A stretch of 64,000 bases of DNA, taken from the NCBI RefSeq assembly GCF_017874595.1, contig NZ_JAGILA010000001.1:124001-188000 (forward strand). Direction: 5' to 3'. Source of the stretch: Sinorhizobium kostiense. GTDB lineage: Bacteria; Pseudomonadota; Alphaproteobacteria; Rhizobiales; Rhizobiaceae. This document shows positions 36,549-45,883 of the stretch, piece by piece (positions within the stretch are counted from its first letter, which is position 1; the number at the start of each line of letters is the position of its first letter). Both the position numbers and the translations under genes were made by a program. A model generated the notes under the pieces. The model was given only the letters and a program-made list of their open reading frames with translations. It did no database searches and was not told the DNA's origin.

Positions 36549-37831
36549 CGATCCTTCAGGATCGCCAGCGCGACGAGGTGCAGCACCAGAATGGGCCAGA
36601 TTTTCATGAGCGGCCCGAGAGGCTCTCTCCAGAGTTCGGGAAGGAGGATCGTTCCAGCCACCGCGTAGAACAGGGAAAGGCCTGCGGCGCCATAAAGTCC
36701 GATGCGACTCGTCCGACGAAAGGCGATCGCCACGCCGATGACCATGTCCGCCAGCGCACCGGCAACGACACTTGGGCCGGAGAGGGCTCCCGCGCCCGTG
36801 CGCTGCATCAGATCGATGCCGAGCTCATAGCCGATCGTCAGCGAAATGATCCCGGTCAAGACCCAGAACAGCGACAGAACGATGAAGATGACGGGCTTCA
36901 GGAGATAGAGCTTCGCAAACCATCTTTCCTGGACGGAAACCGGCGTCCTGGCGAGGGCTTCGCCGAGCGCAGCTGGTTTGATGCCAGTCTCAACGATCCA
37001 GGGCCGATTGTCGCCGACGGCACCGCGAACGATTTCCTTTTGTGCCGTGCTGCGCGTCGGCGGGCGCCATCCCAACGCACCCGCAAAATCGCTAAGCCGG
37101 TAGACGGCTCCAGCGAGCGCCGCAGGCATGTTCACGGCGCGGGCCGCCGGCCAGCCAAACCAATGTCGATAGGAGTTTACAACCTCCTCAAAGGACAGCG
37201 CGTCCGGGCCCGCGACCTCGATCACGAGCCGCGATGCAGAGGCCGGGTCGAGGAAGACCTCGACAGTGCGCACGACGTCCTCGAGACGCACGACCTGCAG
37301 TCGTCCGGTACCGGGCATGAGCGGGAGCCATGGGAGCGCCGCAAGTCCGCGGAAAAGCGCACTGGCCCCGAAGGCGCCAGGGCCGAGGACGACCGAGGGA
37401 CGCAGAATTATCCAGTCGAGGTCGCTGGCCATCAGTGCCTTGTCGCCCTCTAGCTTGGTGCGGGAAAATGCCGAGGGCTGCTCTTTTTCGACGCCCATTG
37501 CCGAGAAATGAATGACCCGGCGAACGCCTGCCCGTTCGCAGGCCTTGAACAGGGCAGAAGGGCCGTGGAAGTGGACTGCGGAGGTATCTTCGCCCGGTCC
37601 GTCCTGAAGCGTGCCCGCACAGTTTACGACGGCATCCACGCCCGAGAGATGCGGCAGCCAATCGTCAGGGGCAGCCTGCGCAAGATCGAGTTCGGCAATC
37701 TTGCCGCTCGCTATCACCGCCGGCGCCGAGCCCGGCCGGACCACGCGCACCACCTCGTCGCCGCGTTCAATCAGCTTTGCGCAGATGGCGGAGCCGATCA
37801 GGCCGGAAGCGCCGATTACAAGAACCCTCAT
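36545..37831 (-). CDS. NAD(P)-binding SDR protein fused to a DoxX-like membrane domain
   Basis: This 428-residue protein begins with an atypical short-chain dehydrogenase or NmrA-type Rossmann domain (VLVIGASGLIGSAIC, residues 3-17; about 1-280) and continues into four helices of a DoxX-like domain (about 300-425). Such fusions are annotated as epimerase/DoxX proteins in many proteobacteria, with unknown substrate. It forms a two-gene unit with the DUF2269-like gene and is divergent from nuoH across 277 bp. Confidence 0.82.
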   Translation of the reverse strand: MRVLVIGASGLIGSAICAKLIERGDEVVRVVRPGSAPAVIASGKIAELDLAQAAPDDWLPHLSGVDAVVNCAGTLQDGPGEDTSAVHFHGPSALFKACERAGVRRVIHFSAMGVEKEQPSAFSRTKLEGDKALMASDLDWIILRPSVVLGPGAFGASALFRGLAALPWLPLMPGTGRLQVVRLEDVVRTVEVFLDPASASRLVIEVAGPDALSFEEVVNSYRHWFGWPAARAVNMPAALAGAVYRLSDFAGALGWRPPTRSTAQKEIVRGAVGDNRPWIVETGIKPAALGEALARTPVSVQERWFAKLYLLKPVIFIVLSLFWVLTGIISLTIGYELGIDLMQRTGAGALSGPSVVAGALADMVIGVAIAFRRTSRIGLYGAAGLSLFYAVAGTILLPELWREPLGPLMKIWPILVLHLVALAILKDR

Positions 37832-38108
37832 TTTCGATCCTCACGCGCATGGGATGGGCCTGCGACTTTCGAAACTTTCGCCCGGCCGGTCAGTCTGAAA
37901 CTAAAGCGGAACGGGAGATGTTCCGCGTCGCTATCGCATGCTGCGTCGGCTTCGACGGGCTCATAACGCGCCACTGCTGCGCGACCGGCATTGCCAGCGG
38001 CGGCACGCCGCTGTACCGTTGTCCGAGCCTGACACGCTCACGTAGTTGGTCGACAGCCGGAGCCAAGATCAGGTCGCGCGTTCACCGTACCCACAAGTGG
38101 CACGGAAC
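37832..38108. other. Divergent intergenic region upstream of nuoH
   Basis: No gene is supported in this stretch of 277 bp. It holds a 7-bp inverted repeat, GCGGAAC/GTTCCGC (37906-37926, 7-base loop). It must contain the promoter of nuoH-nuoI-CBS and of the SDR-DoxX gene. No FNR/FixK-type TTGAT-N4-ATCAA box was seen. Confidence 0.5.
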
Positions 38109-39095
38109 ATGGAACTCATTGTCGCCCTCGGACTGATCGTTCTCAAGGTCGCACTCCTTATTGCGATCCTGCTGCTACTGCCTTTGCCGCTGACCTGGCT
38201 GGAGCGAAAGATCGCCGGACACATGCAGCAGCGGATGGGGCCGATGCGCGTTGGCTGGCACGGGCTCCTCCAGCCGGTGGCGGACGGCATAAAGCTGCTC
38301 ACGAAGGAAGATCACATTCCAGCAGAGGCGGATCGCTTCCTCTTCAAGCTGGCGCCGATCCTGGCCCTCGCCCCCCCTTTCGTGGTGTTCGTCGCCATCC
38401 CGTTCGGCGAGTCCGTTTCGGTTCTCGGCAACGAGATCACGCTCTACGTCTCCAACATGAACGTGGCGCTCCTCTTCATTTTCGCGGTGATCGGGATCGA
38501 GGTCTATGGCGTCATTTTCGGCGGCTGGGCCGCCAACAGTAAATATGCGGTGCTCGGTAGCCTCAGGACCTGCGCGCAGATGATCAGCTACGAGATCCCC
38601 ATGGGCTTTGCGGTCATCGGCGTCGTGATGCTGGCGCAGTCCATGAGCCTGATCGACATCGTGCGGGCGCAGGCCGATGTCTGGAACGTCGTGTACCAGC
38701 CGGTCGGCTTCTTCGTGTTCTTCGTCGCGGGGCTGGCCGAGGCGCAACGCATTCCCTTCGACCTCGCGGAAGCGGAGGGCGATCTCGGAGCGGGATTCCA
38801 CACCGAATATAGCGGTATCCGCTTCGCCTTCTTCATGGTCAGCGAATACGTCATCATGGTGCTGGTGTCGGTGCTGGTGGTGATCCTGTTCTTCGGCGGC
38901 TGGAACGGCATACTCCTCCCCTTGCCGCCGCTCCTTTGGTTCGCGCTCAAGGTCGCCTTCTTCGTCTATGTGTTCATGTGGTTCCGCTTCACTTTCCCGC
39001 GCTACCGCTATGACCAACTGATGGCGATCGGCTGGAAAGTCTTGCTTCCTTTGTCACTGGCGAACATAATCATAACAGGCATTGTGTTATCTTGA
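38109..39095 (+). CDS. nuoH: NADH-quinone oxidoreductase subunit H
   Basis: This 328-residue, eight-helix subunit shapes the quinone channel of complex I. Conserved stretches include LPLTWLERKIAGHMQQRMGP and the loop EAQRIPFDLAEAEGDLGAGFHTEYSG, which carries the acidic residues near the quinone site. The start at 38109 is chosen from family alignment; GGAAC is a weak site. nuoH and nuoI are on the plus strand, whereas all other nuo genes here are on the minus strand, so they are transcribed separately. Confidence 0.96.
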   Translation: MELIVALGLIVLKVALLIAILLLLPLPLTWLERKIAGHMQQRMGPMRVGWHGLLQPVADGIKLLTKEDHIPAEADRFLFKLAPILALAPPFVVFVAIPFGESVSVLGNEITLYVSNMNVALLFIFAVIGIEVYGVIFGGWAANSKYAVLGSLRTCAQMISYEIPMGFAVIGVVMLAQSMSLIDIVRAQADVWNVVYQPVGFFVFFVAGLAEAQRIPFDLAEAEGDLGAGFHTEYSGIRFAFFMVSEYVIMVLVSVLVVILFFGGWNGILLPLPPLLWFALKVAFFVYVFMWFRFTFPRYRYDQLMAIGWKVLLPLSLANIIITGIVLS

Positions 39096-39113
39096 GGCCG
39101 CAGCGAGGCGACG

Positions 39114-39680
39114 ATGTCGCGCGCACTTGAAAGAGCTGGAACATGGGTCGGCTGGGCGTTCTTCGCCGATCTCGGGAGCGCCTTGGCCCTGACCTTCGGC
39201 TACATGTTTTCCAGACCCGTGACCATGCAATATCCGGATAAGGAAAAGTGGGTGCCCTATTCGCGTTATCGCGGGCATCACTTCCTGAAGCGCGATGAAG
39301 CGGGCGAGATCAAATGCGTCGCCTGCGAACTCTGCGCGAGGATCTGTCCCTGCGATTGCATCGAAGTCGTCCCCTATGAGGACGAGAACGGCAAGCGTCA
39401 CCCGTCAAAATTCGAGATCGACACCGCCCGATGCCTGTTCTGCGGGCTCTGCGAGGACGCCTGTCCGGCAGACGCGATCGCACTTGGCCAGCAGTACGAA
39501 TTCTCGAGTTTTTCCTCTCGCGATCTGGTGATCGGGCGCGACGATTTGCTCGCCAAACCGGGCAAGGCGGCAACCGGAGGCAGCGTCGTCGCCGCGCAGT
39601 TGAATACGGAAAAGATTGTTCTGGTAGAGACGAAGGAGCCACGGGGATACAACTGGTGGCGGAATATCCGGCGAACGTGA
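39114..39680 (+). CDS. nuoI: NADH-quinone oxidoreductase subunit I
   Basis: This 188-residue ferredoxin-like subunit carries two 4Fe-4S clusters (N6a and N6b) through the motifs CVACELCARICPCDC and CLFCGLCEDACPADA. It passes electrons from NuoG towards NuoB. It follows nuoH by 18 bp. The C-terminal tail is longer than the cluster-binding core and ends in NWWRNIRRT. A CBS-domain gene follows 47 bp downstream. Confidence 0.96.
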   Translation: MSRALERAGTWVGWAFFADLGSALALTFGYMFSRPVTMQYPDKEKWVPYSRYRGHHFLKRDEAGEIKCVACELCARICPCDCIEVVPYEDENGKRHPSKFEIDTARCLFCGLCEDACPADAIALGQQYEFSSFSSRDLVIGRDDLLAKPGKAATGGSVVAAQLNTEKIVLVETKEPRGYNWWRNIRRT

Positions 39681-39727
39681 ACGCCCCAGCTGTCAAACCG
39701 AGCCCTACGACAGGAGAGGAGCCTCAG

Positions 39728-40168
39728 ATGTTTGTCGGCGAAATCGTGAAGAACAAGGGTGTCGGAGTCATTGCGGTCACGCCTGATCAGACGATGGTGG
39801 AGATCCTCAGGATGTTTCGCGCGAATAATATCGGCTTCGTGGTCGTGGGCAGCTCGGACGGAAAATATCTGGGTACGCTGTCGGAGCGGGACTGCTGCAA
39901 CGCTGTGTCCGAATATGGGGCCGAGGCCGTGATGATGCGGGCTGTCGACATCATGAACCGCGGTTTTGCGACCTGCTCGACGAAGGACCTGCTGCAAGTT
40001 GCGATGGGGATCATGACGGAGAGACGCACACGACATGTTCTGGTGATGGATGGCGAGGACGTGGTCGGGGTGGTCAGTGTCGGCGACGTCGTCAAACACA
40101 GGCTCGAAGAGGCCCAGCGCACTGAGCAGGACCTGCACGACTACATTTGCGGGACCCACTATCACTGA
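39728..40168 (+). CDS. CBS-domain pair protein
   Basis: This 146-residue protein consists almost entirely of two CBS motifs (VIAVTPDQTMVEILRMF and CSTKDLLQVAMGIM with RTRHVLVMDGEDVVGVVSVGDVV), which together bind adenosine nucleotides such as AMP, ATP or NAD. A GGAGAGGAG site lies upstream of the ATG at 39728. It is downstream of nuoI on the same strand, so it could report energy or redox state to complex I expression or activity. The function is not established. Confidence 0.88.
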   Translation: MFVGEIVKNKGVGVIAVTPDQTMVEILRMFRANNIGFVVVGSSDGKYLGTLSERDCCNAVSEYGAEAVMMRAVDIMNRGFATCSTKDLLQVAMGIMTERRTRHVLVMDGEDVVGVVSVGDVVKHRLEEAQRTEQDLHDYICGTHYH

Positions 40169-40218
40169 CAAGACACGCGGGCGGATAACTGGTTCGCCAC
40201 TGGGGGGGCAAGCCGACA

Positions 40219-40270
40219 CTACAGCGCTGCGGGTGGTCAGACGTGCAAAGGCCGCTGTATTCTTAAATCG
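40219..40270 (+). repeat. Dispersed intergenic repeat, copy B (internally shortened)
   Basis: CTACAGCGCTGCGGG, then TCAGACGTGCAAAGGCCGCTG and TTAAATCG follow the same order as the element at 49781-49855 but lack the middle AGCACTTTGAATTGCTGCATG part. It fills the gap between the convergent CBS and nuoG genes and overlaps the last codons of nuoG by 8 bp. The TACAGCG/CGCTGTA arms could form a bidirectional terminator. Confidence 0.5.
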
Positions 40271-42815
40271 AGATCGATTGAAGGAGAGATGCAGTGGCTG
40301 GTTGAACCTCCACCGGACATGGATATTCACCCCGCCGCATCAGGCTGTTGAGCCGCAGCGCTCTGTAGTTCTCGGGGACGAAGACGAGGCCGCGCGGAAA
40401 GCGCCTGTTGGCCCTGAGCTTCGCGGTGAGTTCCCCCCGCGCGGATCGCACGACCACCTGATCGCCATCTGAAAGGCCGAGTTCCACCGCGTCCTGTTCA
40501 CTCATCTCGACATAGGGGTCGTCGGCAACCGAATTCAATACCTCGGATCGTTCTGACACATACCCATTGTGAAACAGGCAGTTGCCGGTGACCAGCACGA
40601 ACGGGTCGCCTGCAACATGATCCGACGGCGGCGCGAAGAACGGGGCAGCCGGTGGCATCGCGCCTCCCCTGGTGAACGCGCCGTCGGCGCCGAGCGCGCC
40701 CTGCGCCAACCCTTCGTAAGCTGGAACCAGCCGGGTAATCTCTTCGAAGATATCGTCTGCACCGGAGGGCTGCAGGGCCCGATTCTGAAGCGTCGCGACG
40801 AGATCGAAGACCTCCAGGTTGCTCCGTACCTCGAAGCCGGGCTCGCGGAATTTCCGCACCTCTTGCACCCGGCCTTCGTTGTTGGTGAAGGTGCCCGGTT
40901 CCTCGCCGTAACCCGTCGCGGGCAGCACCACGTCGGCAAACCCTGCCGTTTCCGTGAGGAAAGCGTCCTGGACGATCACGAGACCGGCGGCGCCGAGCGA
41001 CCGCTCAATGAAATCCCGGTCGGGATAGGACATGACGGGGTCGGTTCCGACGATATAGAGCGCGCCCATCCGCCCATCAGCACAGAGGTCCAGCATGTCA
41101 GCGAAATCGGCGCCCGGCTCCGCCGGTATCTCGGCGCCCCAGGCACGTTCGAGCGCTGCGCGTGCCCGATCATCGGTCACTGGGACAAGCCCGGGCAGCG
41201 CCGTTGCGAGAGCGCCCATGTCCCAGGCGCCCATCTGATTGGCGCGGTCGAACAGAAGCTGCATCACAGGCTCCTTGCCGAGAAGGCGGAGAACCTGCAG
41301 GAGGTTGCTAAGCTGCTCGAGGATCGCGCGCGCTTCGGGTGATCTCAGGCAGTCGACGCTGAGGAGCACGGTGACACTCCGCCCTTCCATGAGCGCGGAA
41401 GCAAGGCGCTGCGCGCTGTCGCCGGCCTCGGCCGCCGGCCTGCCGGATGTCAACACCGCCAGCGCATCACCCGGCAAGGCATCAGAGGCCGCCACCGCGA
41501 GACTGGCTACCATCGTGGCCAGGCTCTGAGGCTCAGCCCCGGGCGGCACGCGGACCGCCACCAAGGCATCGGCGTCCAACCGGGACGGCCTTGCCGAGAG
41601 CATCAGCAAACCAGCGTGCCGTCGCCGCGCGGCGTCGCGAAGCAGGTACTCGGTGACCGGATTTTCCTCGGTCACGTTACCGCCGATGACGAGCACACGG
41701 TCGCTGCCGATCACGTGCTGGAGCGGTGCACGGCTGTAGAAGGCCTCGACAAGCGGCGCCAGGATGTTGACCGGCGTCGACCAACGCGACGAGCAGTCGA
41801 TATTGTTCGTGCGGAACACCGTCCGCATCAGCTTCTGAAACTGGTAAATCACCTCGTTCGGGAGGCGCGGCGATATCAGCCCGCCCGCTGCCTTGGCCTT
41901 CACCTCCGTCAAGCGCCGGCGCAGATAGTCGCCCGCCTCCTCCCAGGATACCGGCGTCAGCTCACCCTCCCGACGGATCATCGGCCGCTTGATCCGGCCC
42001 CTACCCTCGATGAAGTCGAGACCGAAGCGGCCGCGCACGCAGAGCGTTTCGCGGTTGACTCCGTGTTCCCAGTCCGAGCGCACCCGCATGAACTCGCCCT
42101 TTCGGGCTCCGACCGTCAATTGGCAGCCAGTACCGCAATGGGGGCAGATCGTGTCCGTCTCATCGAGATCCCAGGGCCGCGCCTTGTAACGATAGGGAAA
42201 GCTCATCAGCGCCCCGACGGGGCAGACCTCGATGCAGTTGCCGCACTGGTCGCAGCTTGCAAGGCTGCCTTCGAAACCGGTGACGGCGGTATCCATCCCC
42301 TTCTCGACAGTTCCCAAGGCGACCGCGCCGACGACCTCCTCGCACATCCGCACGCAACGCTGACACTGGATGCACCGGTTGACATTCATGATGACGACCG
42401 GACTCAGGCGGATGTCCTTCGAATGGAACACCCGTTTGGCGTCGCGGAAACTGCTTTCACGCGGACCGTAGGCCATCACCATGTCCTGCAGCTCGCACTC
42501 GCCCCCCTTGTCGCAGATCGGGCAATCGAGCGGATGATTGGCAAGCAGCATGTCGAGCATGGACGAGCGCGTCTCCTCGATCAGCGGCGTATTCGTGCGC
42601 ACCACCATGCCGTCCATGATTGCCGTGGCGCAGGCCGGCTGCAGCCGCCGCTGCCCCTCGATCTCGACGAGGCACATGCGGCAGGAGGCGAGCGGCGGCA
42701 AGCGTTTCCAATAGCAGAAAGTCGGAATTTCGATGCCCAAACGCTCGGCGGCGGCGAGCACGGTGGAACCGGGTTCGACTTCAAGCTTATGTCCGTCGAT
42801 CGTGATGCTGGCCAT
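40263..42815 (-). CDS. nuoG: NADH-quinone oxidoreductase subunit G
   Basis: This 850-residue subunit holds a 2Fe-2S ferredoxin domain (residues about 1-80), the His/Cys-type 4Fe-4S motif (HPLDCPICDKGGECELQ), two further 4Fe-4S motifs (CIQCQRCVRMC, CDQCGNCIEVCP), then a fourth motif CPHCGTGC in the molybdopterin-oxidoreductase-like domain. It belongs to the N-module that carries electrons from NuoF inward. It ends the leftward nuoABCDEFG operon, 22 bp after nuoF. Confidence 0.96.
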   Translation of the reverse strand: MASITIDGHKLEVEPGSTVLAAAERLGIEIPTFCYWKRLPPLASCRMCLVEIEGQRRLQPACATAIMDGMVVRTNTPLIEETRSSMLDMLLANHPLDCPICDKGGECELQDMVMAYGPRESSFRDAKRVFHSKDIRLSPVVIMNVNRCIQCQRCVRMCEEVVGAVALGTVEKGMDTAVTGFEGSLASCDQCGNCIEVCPVGALMSFPYRYKARPWDLDETDTICPHCGTGCQLTVGARKGEFMRVRSDWEHGVNRETLCVRGRFGLDFIEGRGRIKRPMIRREGELTPVSWEEAGDYLRRRLTEVKAKAAGGLISPRLPNEVIYQFQKLMRTVFRTNNIDCSSRWSTPVNILAPLVEAFYSRAPLQHVIGSDRVLVIGGNVTEENPVTEYLLRDAARRRHAGLLMLSARPSRLDADALVAVRVPPGAEPQSLATMVASLAVAASDALPGDALAVLTSGRPAAEAGDSAQRLASALMEGRSVTVLLSVDCLRSPEARAILEQLSNLLQVLRLLGKEPVMQLLFDRANQMGAWDMGALATALPGLVPVTDDRARAALERAWGAEIPAEPGADFADMLDLCADGRMGALYIVGTDPVMSYPDRDFIERSLGAAGLVIVQDAFLTETAGFADVVLPATGYGEEPGTFTNNEGRVQEVRKFREPGFEVRSNLEVFDLVATLQNRALQPSGADDIFEEITRLVPAYEGLAQGALGADGAFTRGGAMPPAAPFFAPPSDHVAGDPFVLVTGNCLFHNGYVSERSEVLNSVADDPYVEMSEQDAVELGLSDGDQVVVRSARGELTAKLRANRRFPRGLVFVPENYRALRLNSLMRRGEYPCPVEVQPATASLLQSISI

Positions 42816-42837
42816 GGTTCCTCACTACTGCGTCCGT

Positions 42838-44103
42838 TCAGTGAAACGGGCACCTCCGCTGCTCGATATGGGCGACGAATTCATCGCGGAAATGCTTGAG
42901 CGCCGCCCGCAACCCCATCGCTGCGCCATCGCCCAGGGCGCAAAAGGTGTTGCCGAAGATGCCCTTGCAAAGCATCTCCAATTGCTCCAGATCATCGGCT
43001 GCGCCGTCGCCGGCCTCGATCCGGCGCAGCACCTTCACCGCCCAGTTCAACCCTTCCCGGCAGGGCGTGCACTTGCCACAGGACTCGTGGTGGAAGAATT
43101 CGACGATCCGGGTGGCGACCTTGACCATGCAGGCCGTGTCGTCGACCACGATGACGCCGGCCGAACCGAGCATGGAGCCGGCGGCGGCAAGCGAGTCGAA
43201 ATCCATCCCCACCTCCAGCCCGGTCTCCGGGATGACCGGCGCCGACACCCCGCCCGGGATCACCGCCTTTATCCTTCGCCCGGGCAGCGGTCCGCCGGCA
43301 TGCTCCTCGACCAGTTCCCTAAGAGGTATGCCCATCGGCAGTTCATAAAGACCGGGTTTGCGCACCTGGCCGCTGACGCAATAGAGCTTCGGGCCGGGGC
43401 TCTTGTCCGGGCCGATGCCCCGAAACCAGTCGGCCCCCCGCATCACGATATGCGGCACGCAGGCGAGCGTTTCGACATTGTTGATCACCGTTGGGCTGGC
43501 ATAGAGCCCGGCCACGGCCGGGAAAGGCGGCTTCAACCGCGGCTGCGCCCGCCTGCCCTCGAGCGACTCGAGCATCGCCGTTTCCTCGCCGCAGATATAG
43601 GCGCCGGCGCCGCAGTGGATATGGACCGCAAAATTGAACTCCGAGCCGAGGACGTGTCTGCCCAGATAGCCCTTGTCGGTGGCCTCGGCGATCGCCTGCT
43701 CCAGGCGACGGATCGCCGTCACATATTCGCCGCGGACGTAGACATAGGCGGTCTCGGCCCCGATCGCGTAGGCGCTGACCGCCAGCCCCTCGATGAGCTG
43801 GTGCGGGTCGCGCTCCATGATGATCCGGTCCTTGAAGGTGCCGGGCTCGCCCTCATCGGCATTGCAGCAGAGATATTTCAGCTTGTCGGCGCGCTTCGGG
43901 ACGAAACCCCATTTCATGCCCGTCGGGAACCCGGCCCCACCGCGGCCACGCAGGTTGGACTGTTTGACGAGGTCGACGACCTCGTCCGGCGTAAAGTCCC
44001 GAAGCGCCTTTACGAGCGCCTGATAGCCGCCGCCGGCCTCATAGCTCGACAGCAAGTGACCGTCCAGCAAATCGACATTCCTGAGCAAGACCGGCTCGAA
44101 CAT
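42838..44103 (-). CDS. nuoF: NADH-quinone oxidoreductase subunit F
   Basis: This 421-residue subunit binds NADH, FMN and cluster N3. The NADH/FMN motifs LRGRGGAGFPTGMKW and GAGAYICGEETAMLESLEG and the 4Fe-4S motif SCGKCTPCREG are all present. The start at 44103 lies 4 bp after the nuoE stop; a longer frame reads into nuoE. It completes the dehydrogenase unit with NuoE and NuoG. Confidence 0.97.
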   Translation of the reverse strand: MFEPVLLRNVDLLDGHLLSSYEAGGGYQALVKALRDFTPDEVVDLVKQSNLRGRGGAGFPTGMKWGFVPKRADKLKYLCCNADEGEPGTFKDRIIMERDPHQLIEGLAVSAYAIGAETAYVYVRGEYVTAIRRLEQAIAEATDKGYLGRHVLGSEFNFAVHIHCGAGAYICGEETAMLESLEGRRAQPRLKPPFPAVAGLYASPTVINNVETLACVPHIVMRGADWFRGIGPDKSPGPKLYCVSGQVRKPGLYELPMGIPLRELVEEHAGGPLPGRRIKAVIPGGVSAPVIPETGLEVGMDFDSLAAAGSMLGSAGVIVVDDTACMVKVATRIVEFFHHESCGKCTPCREGLNWAVKVLRRIEAGDGAADDLEQLEMLCKGIFGNTFCALGDGAAMGLRAALKHFRDEFVAHIEQRRCPFH

Positions 44104-44107
44104 CACG

Positions 44108-44620
44108 CTACTCTCCCGGTGCCGGATGTGACGCGTGCTCAGCGCTTGCTGCCTTCCCGAGCGAAGCCCGAAGGCTTTCAAGCAGTTCCTCCAGCCGCGC
44201 CACGTCGAGATTGCCGTGATAATCGTCGCCGACCTGCATCACCGGAGCCATTTCGCAGGCGCCAAGGCACTCGACGGTCGAAAGTGTGAACAGCCCGTCC
44301 GAAGTGGTCTCGTCCTTCTTGATTCCAAGCACCCCTTCCAGATGCCTCAGCAGGTCCTCGGCCCCGCACAACATGCAGGAGACATTATCGCAAAGTTGAA
44401 GATGGAACCTGCCCACCGGCTCCGTGTGGAAGAGCGTGTAGAACGTCGCTAGCTCATAGACCCAGATCCGCTCTACCCCGAGAATGTCGGCGACCTCTTC
44501 CAGCACCGGGCCGGGCAGATGGCCGTGCTCCTTCTGCGCGATCAGGAGCGCGGGCATGATCGCCGAGCGCCGGTTTGGATACCGGGCCGCCGCCGCCTCG
44601 ATCATTTCGCGCATCGTCAT
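44108..44620 (-). CDS. nuoE: NADH-quinone oxidoreductase subunit E
   Basis: This 170-residue thioredoxin-like subunit binds the 2Fe-2S cluster N1a with four cysteines in CDNVSCMLCG and CLGACEMAP. HLPGPVLEEVADILGV is the usual N-terminal helix. The ATG at 44620 has GGGGAGG about 10 bases upstream and is preferred over a TTG nine bases earlier, which is too near the ribosome site. It follows nuoD by 18 bp. Confidence 0.96.
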   Translation of the reverse strand: MTMREMIEAAAARYPNRRSAIMPALLIAQKEHGHLPGPVLEEVADILGVERIWVYELATFYTLFHTEPVGRFHLQLCDNVSCMLCGAEDLLRHLEGVLGIKKDETTSDGLFTLSTVECLGACEMAPVMQVGDDYHGNLDVARLEELLESLRASLGKAASAEHASHPAPGE

Positions 44621-44638
44621 CGCGTCCAATCCTCCCCG

Positions 44639-45853
44639 CTACTTGTCCACCTCGGCCATCACCGGGTCGAGACTGCCGAGGACGGCGATCATGTCGGCTA
44701 GATAGCGCGCATTGCTCACCCCGAACAACGCCTGGAGATTGACGAAGGAGGGGGCACGCACCTTCATGCGAAACGGCTTCGGCGATCCGTCGCTGATGAT
44801 GTAGAAGCCCAGTTCCCCCTTCGGCGCCTCGATCGCCGAGTAAACCTCGCCCGCTGGCACGTCGAAGCCATAGGCCGACAGGTCGAAATGCTGGATCAAA
44901 GCCTCCATCGAGCAATGTACGCGCTCCTTGTCCACCGGGAAGGCGATCGTCGGCATGTCGATCTGGAAGGGTCCTTCGGGGATTTCATCAATGCATTGTT
45001 CGATGATGCGGATGCTCTCGCGCATCTCGTCGACCCGGCACTGCCAGCGCGCAAAGCAATCGCCCTCGTCCCGGGTGATGACCCTGAAATCCACTCGGTC
45101 GTAGATCTCGTAGGGTTCGTCGCGCCGGATGTCCCAGTCAACGCCGGAGGCGCGCAGGTTGGGGCCGCTCAGGCCCCAATCGATGGCGTCCTTGCCGGAG
45201 ATCACGCCAACCCCCCGCGTACGGCTGAGAAACACCCGATTGTTGTCGATCAGGCGTTCATAGTCGCGGATGCGGTTCGGGAAGATGTCGCAGAATTCCC
45301 TGATCTTCGGCAGGAAACCCTCGGGCAGGTCCTCGCGCACCCCGCCGACCCGGCAGTAGGAGGTGTGCATGCGCGCGCCGGTGATCATTTCCAAGAGGTC
45401 CATGATCATTTCGCGCTCGCGCATCGCGTAAAGCAGCGCAGTCATGGCGCCCAGATCCATCGGCAGCGCGCCGGTGATCAGGAGATGGCCGGAGATCCGC
45501 GCGAGCTCCGCCATCATCACGCGAATGTATTGCGCCCGGATCGGCGCTTCTATGCCGAGGAGCTTCTCCACCGCGATCGCGAAGGCCAGGTTGTTCGAGG
45601 GCGGGCAGAGATAGTCGAGGCGGTCCGTCAGCGGGAAGATTTGGGTGTAGGTGAAGCTCTCCGCAAGCTTCTCGGTGCCGCGGTGGAGATAGCCGATATG
45701 TGGGTCCACGCGCTCGACATACTCGCCGTCGAGTTCGAGCACGAGCCGAAGAACCCCATGGGTGCTGGGGTGCTGCGGGCCGAGATTGAGAAGCACTTCC
45801 TTGGAGTTGAGCGCTTCGCCTTCCTGCCTCGTGAGTTCGGTGACCTCGGTCAT
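44639..45853 (-). CDS. nuoD: NADH-quinone oxidoreductase subunit D
   Basis: This 404-residue subunit forms the quinone site with NuoB. LNLGPQHPSTHGVLRLVLE carries the conserved quinone-site histidine, and VGGVREDLPEGF and the C-terminal PSFVNLQAL match the family. It is separate from nuoC, not fused as in enteric bacteria. It begins 30 bp after the nuoC stop. Confidence 0.97.
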   Translation of the reverse strand: MTEVTELTRQEGEALNSKEVLLNLGPQHPSTHGVLRLVLELDGEYVERVDPHIGYLHRGTEKLAESFTYTQIFPLTDRLDYLCPPSNNLAFAIAVEKLLGIEAPIRAQYIRVMMAELARISGHLLITGALPMDLGAMTALLYAMREREMIMDLLEMITGARMHTSYCRVGGVREDLPEGFLPKIREFCDIFPNRIRDYERLIDNNRVFLSRTRGVGVISGKDAIDWGLSGPNLRASGVDWDIRRDEPYEIYDRVDFRVITRDEGDCFARWQCRVDEMRESIRIIEQCIDEIPEGPFQIDMPTIAFPVDKERVHCSMEALIQHFDLSAYGFDVPAGEVYSAIEAPKGELGFYIISDGSPKPFRMKVRAPSFVNLQALFGVSNARYLADMIAVLGSLDPVMAEVDK

Positions 45854-45883
45854 CTCAGCGGTCCAACGTGAAAGCGGCCTCGC

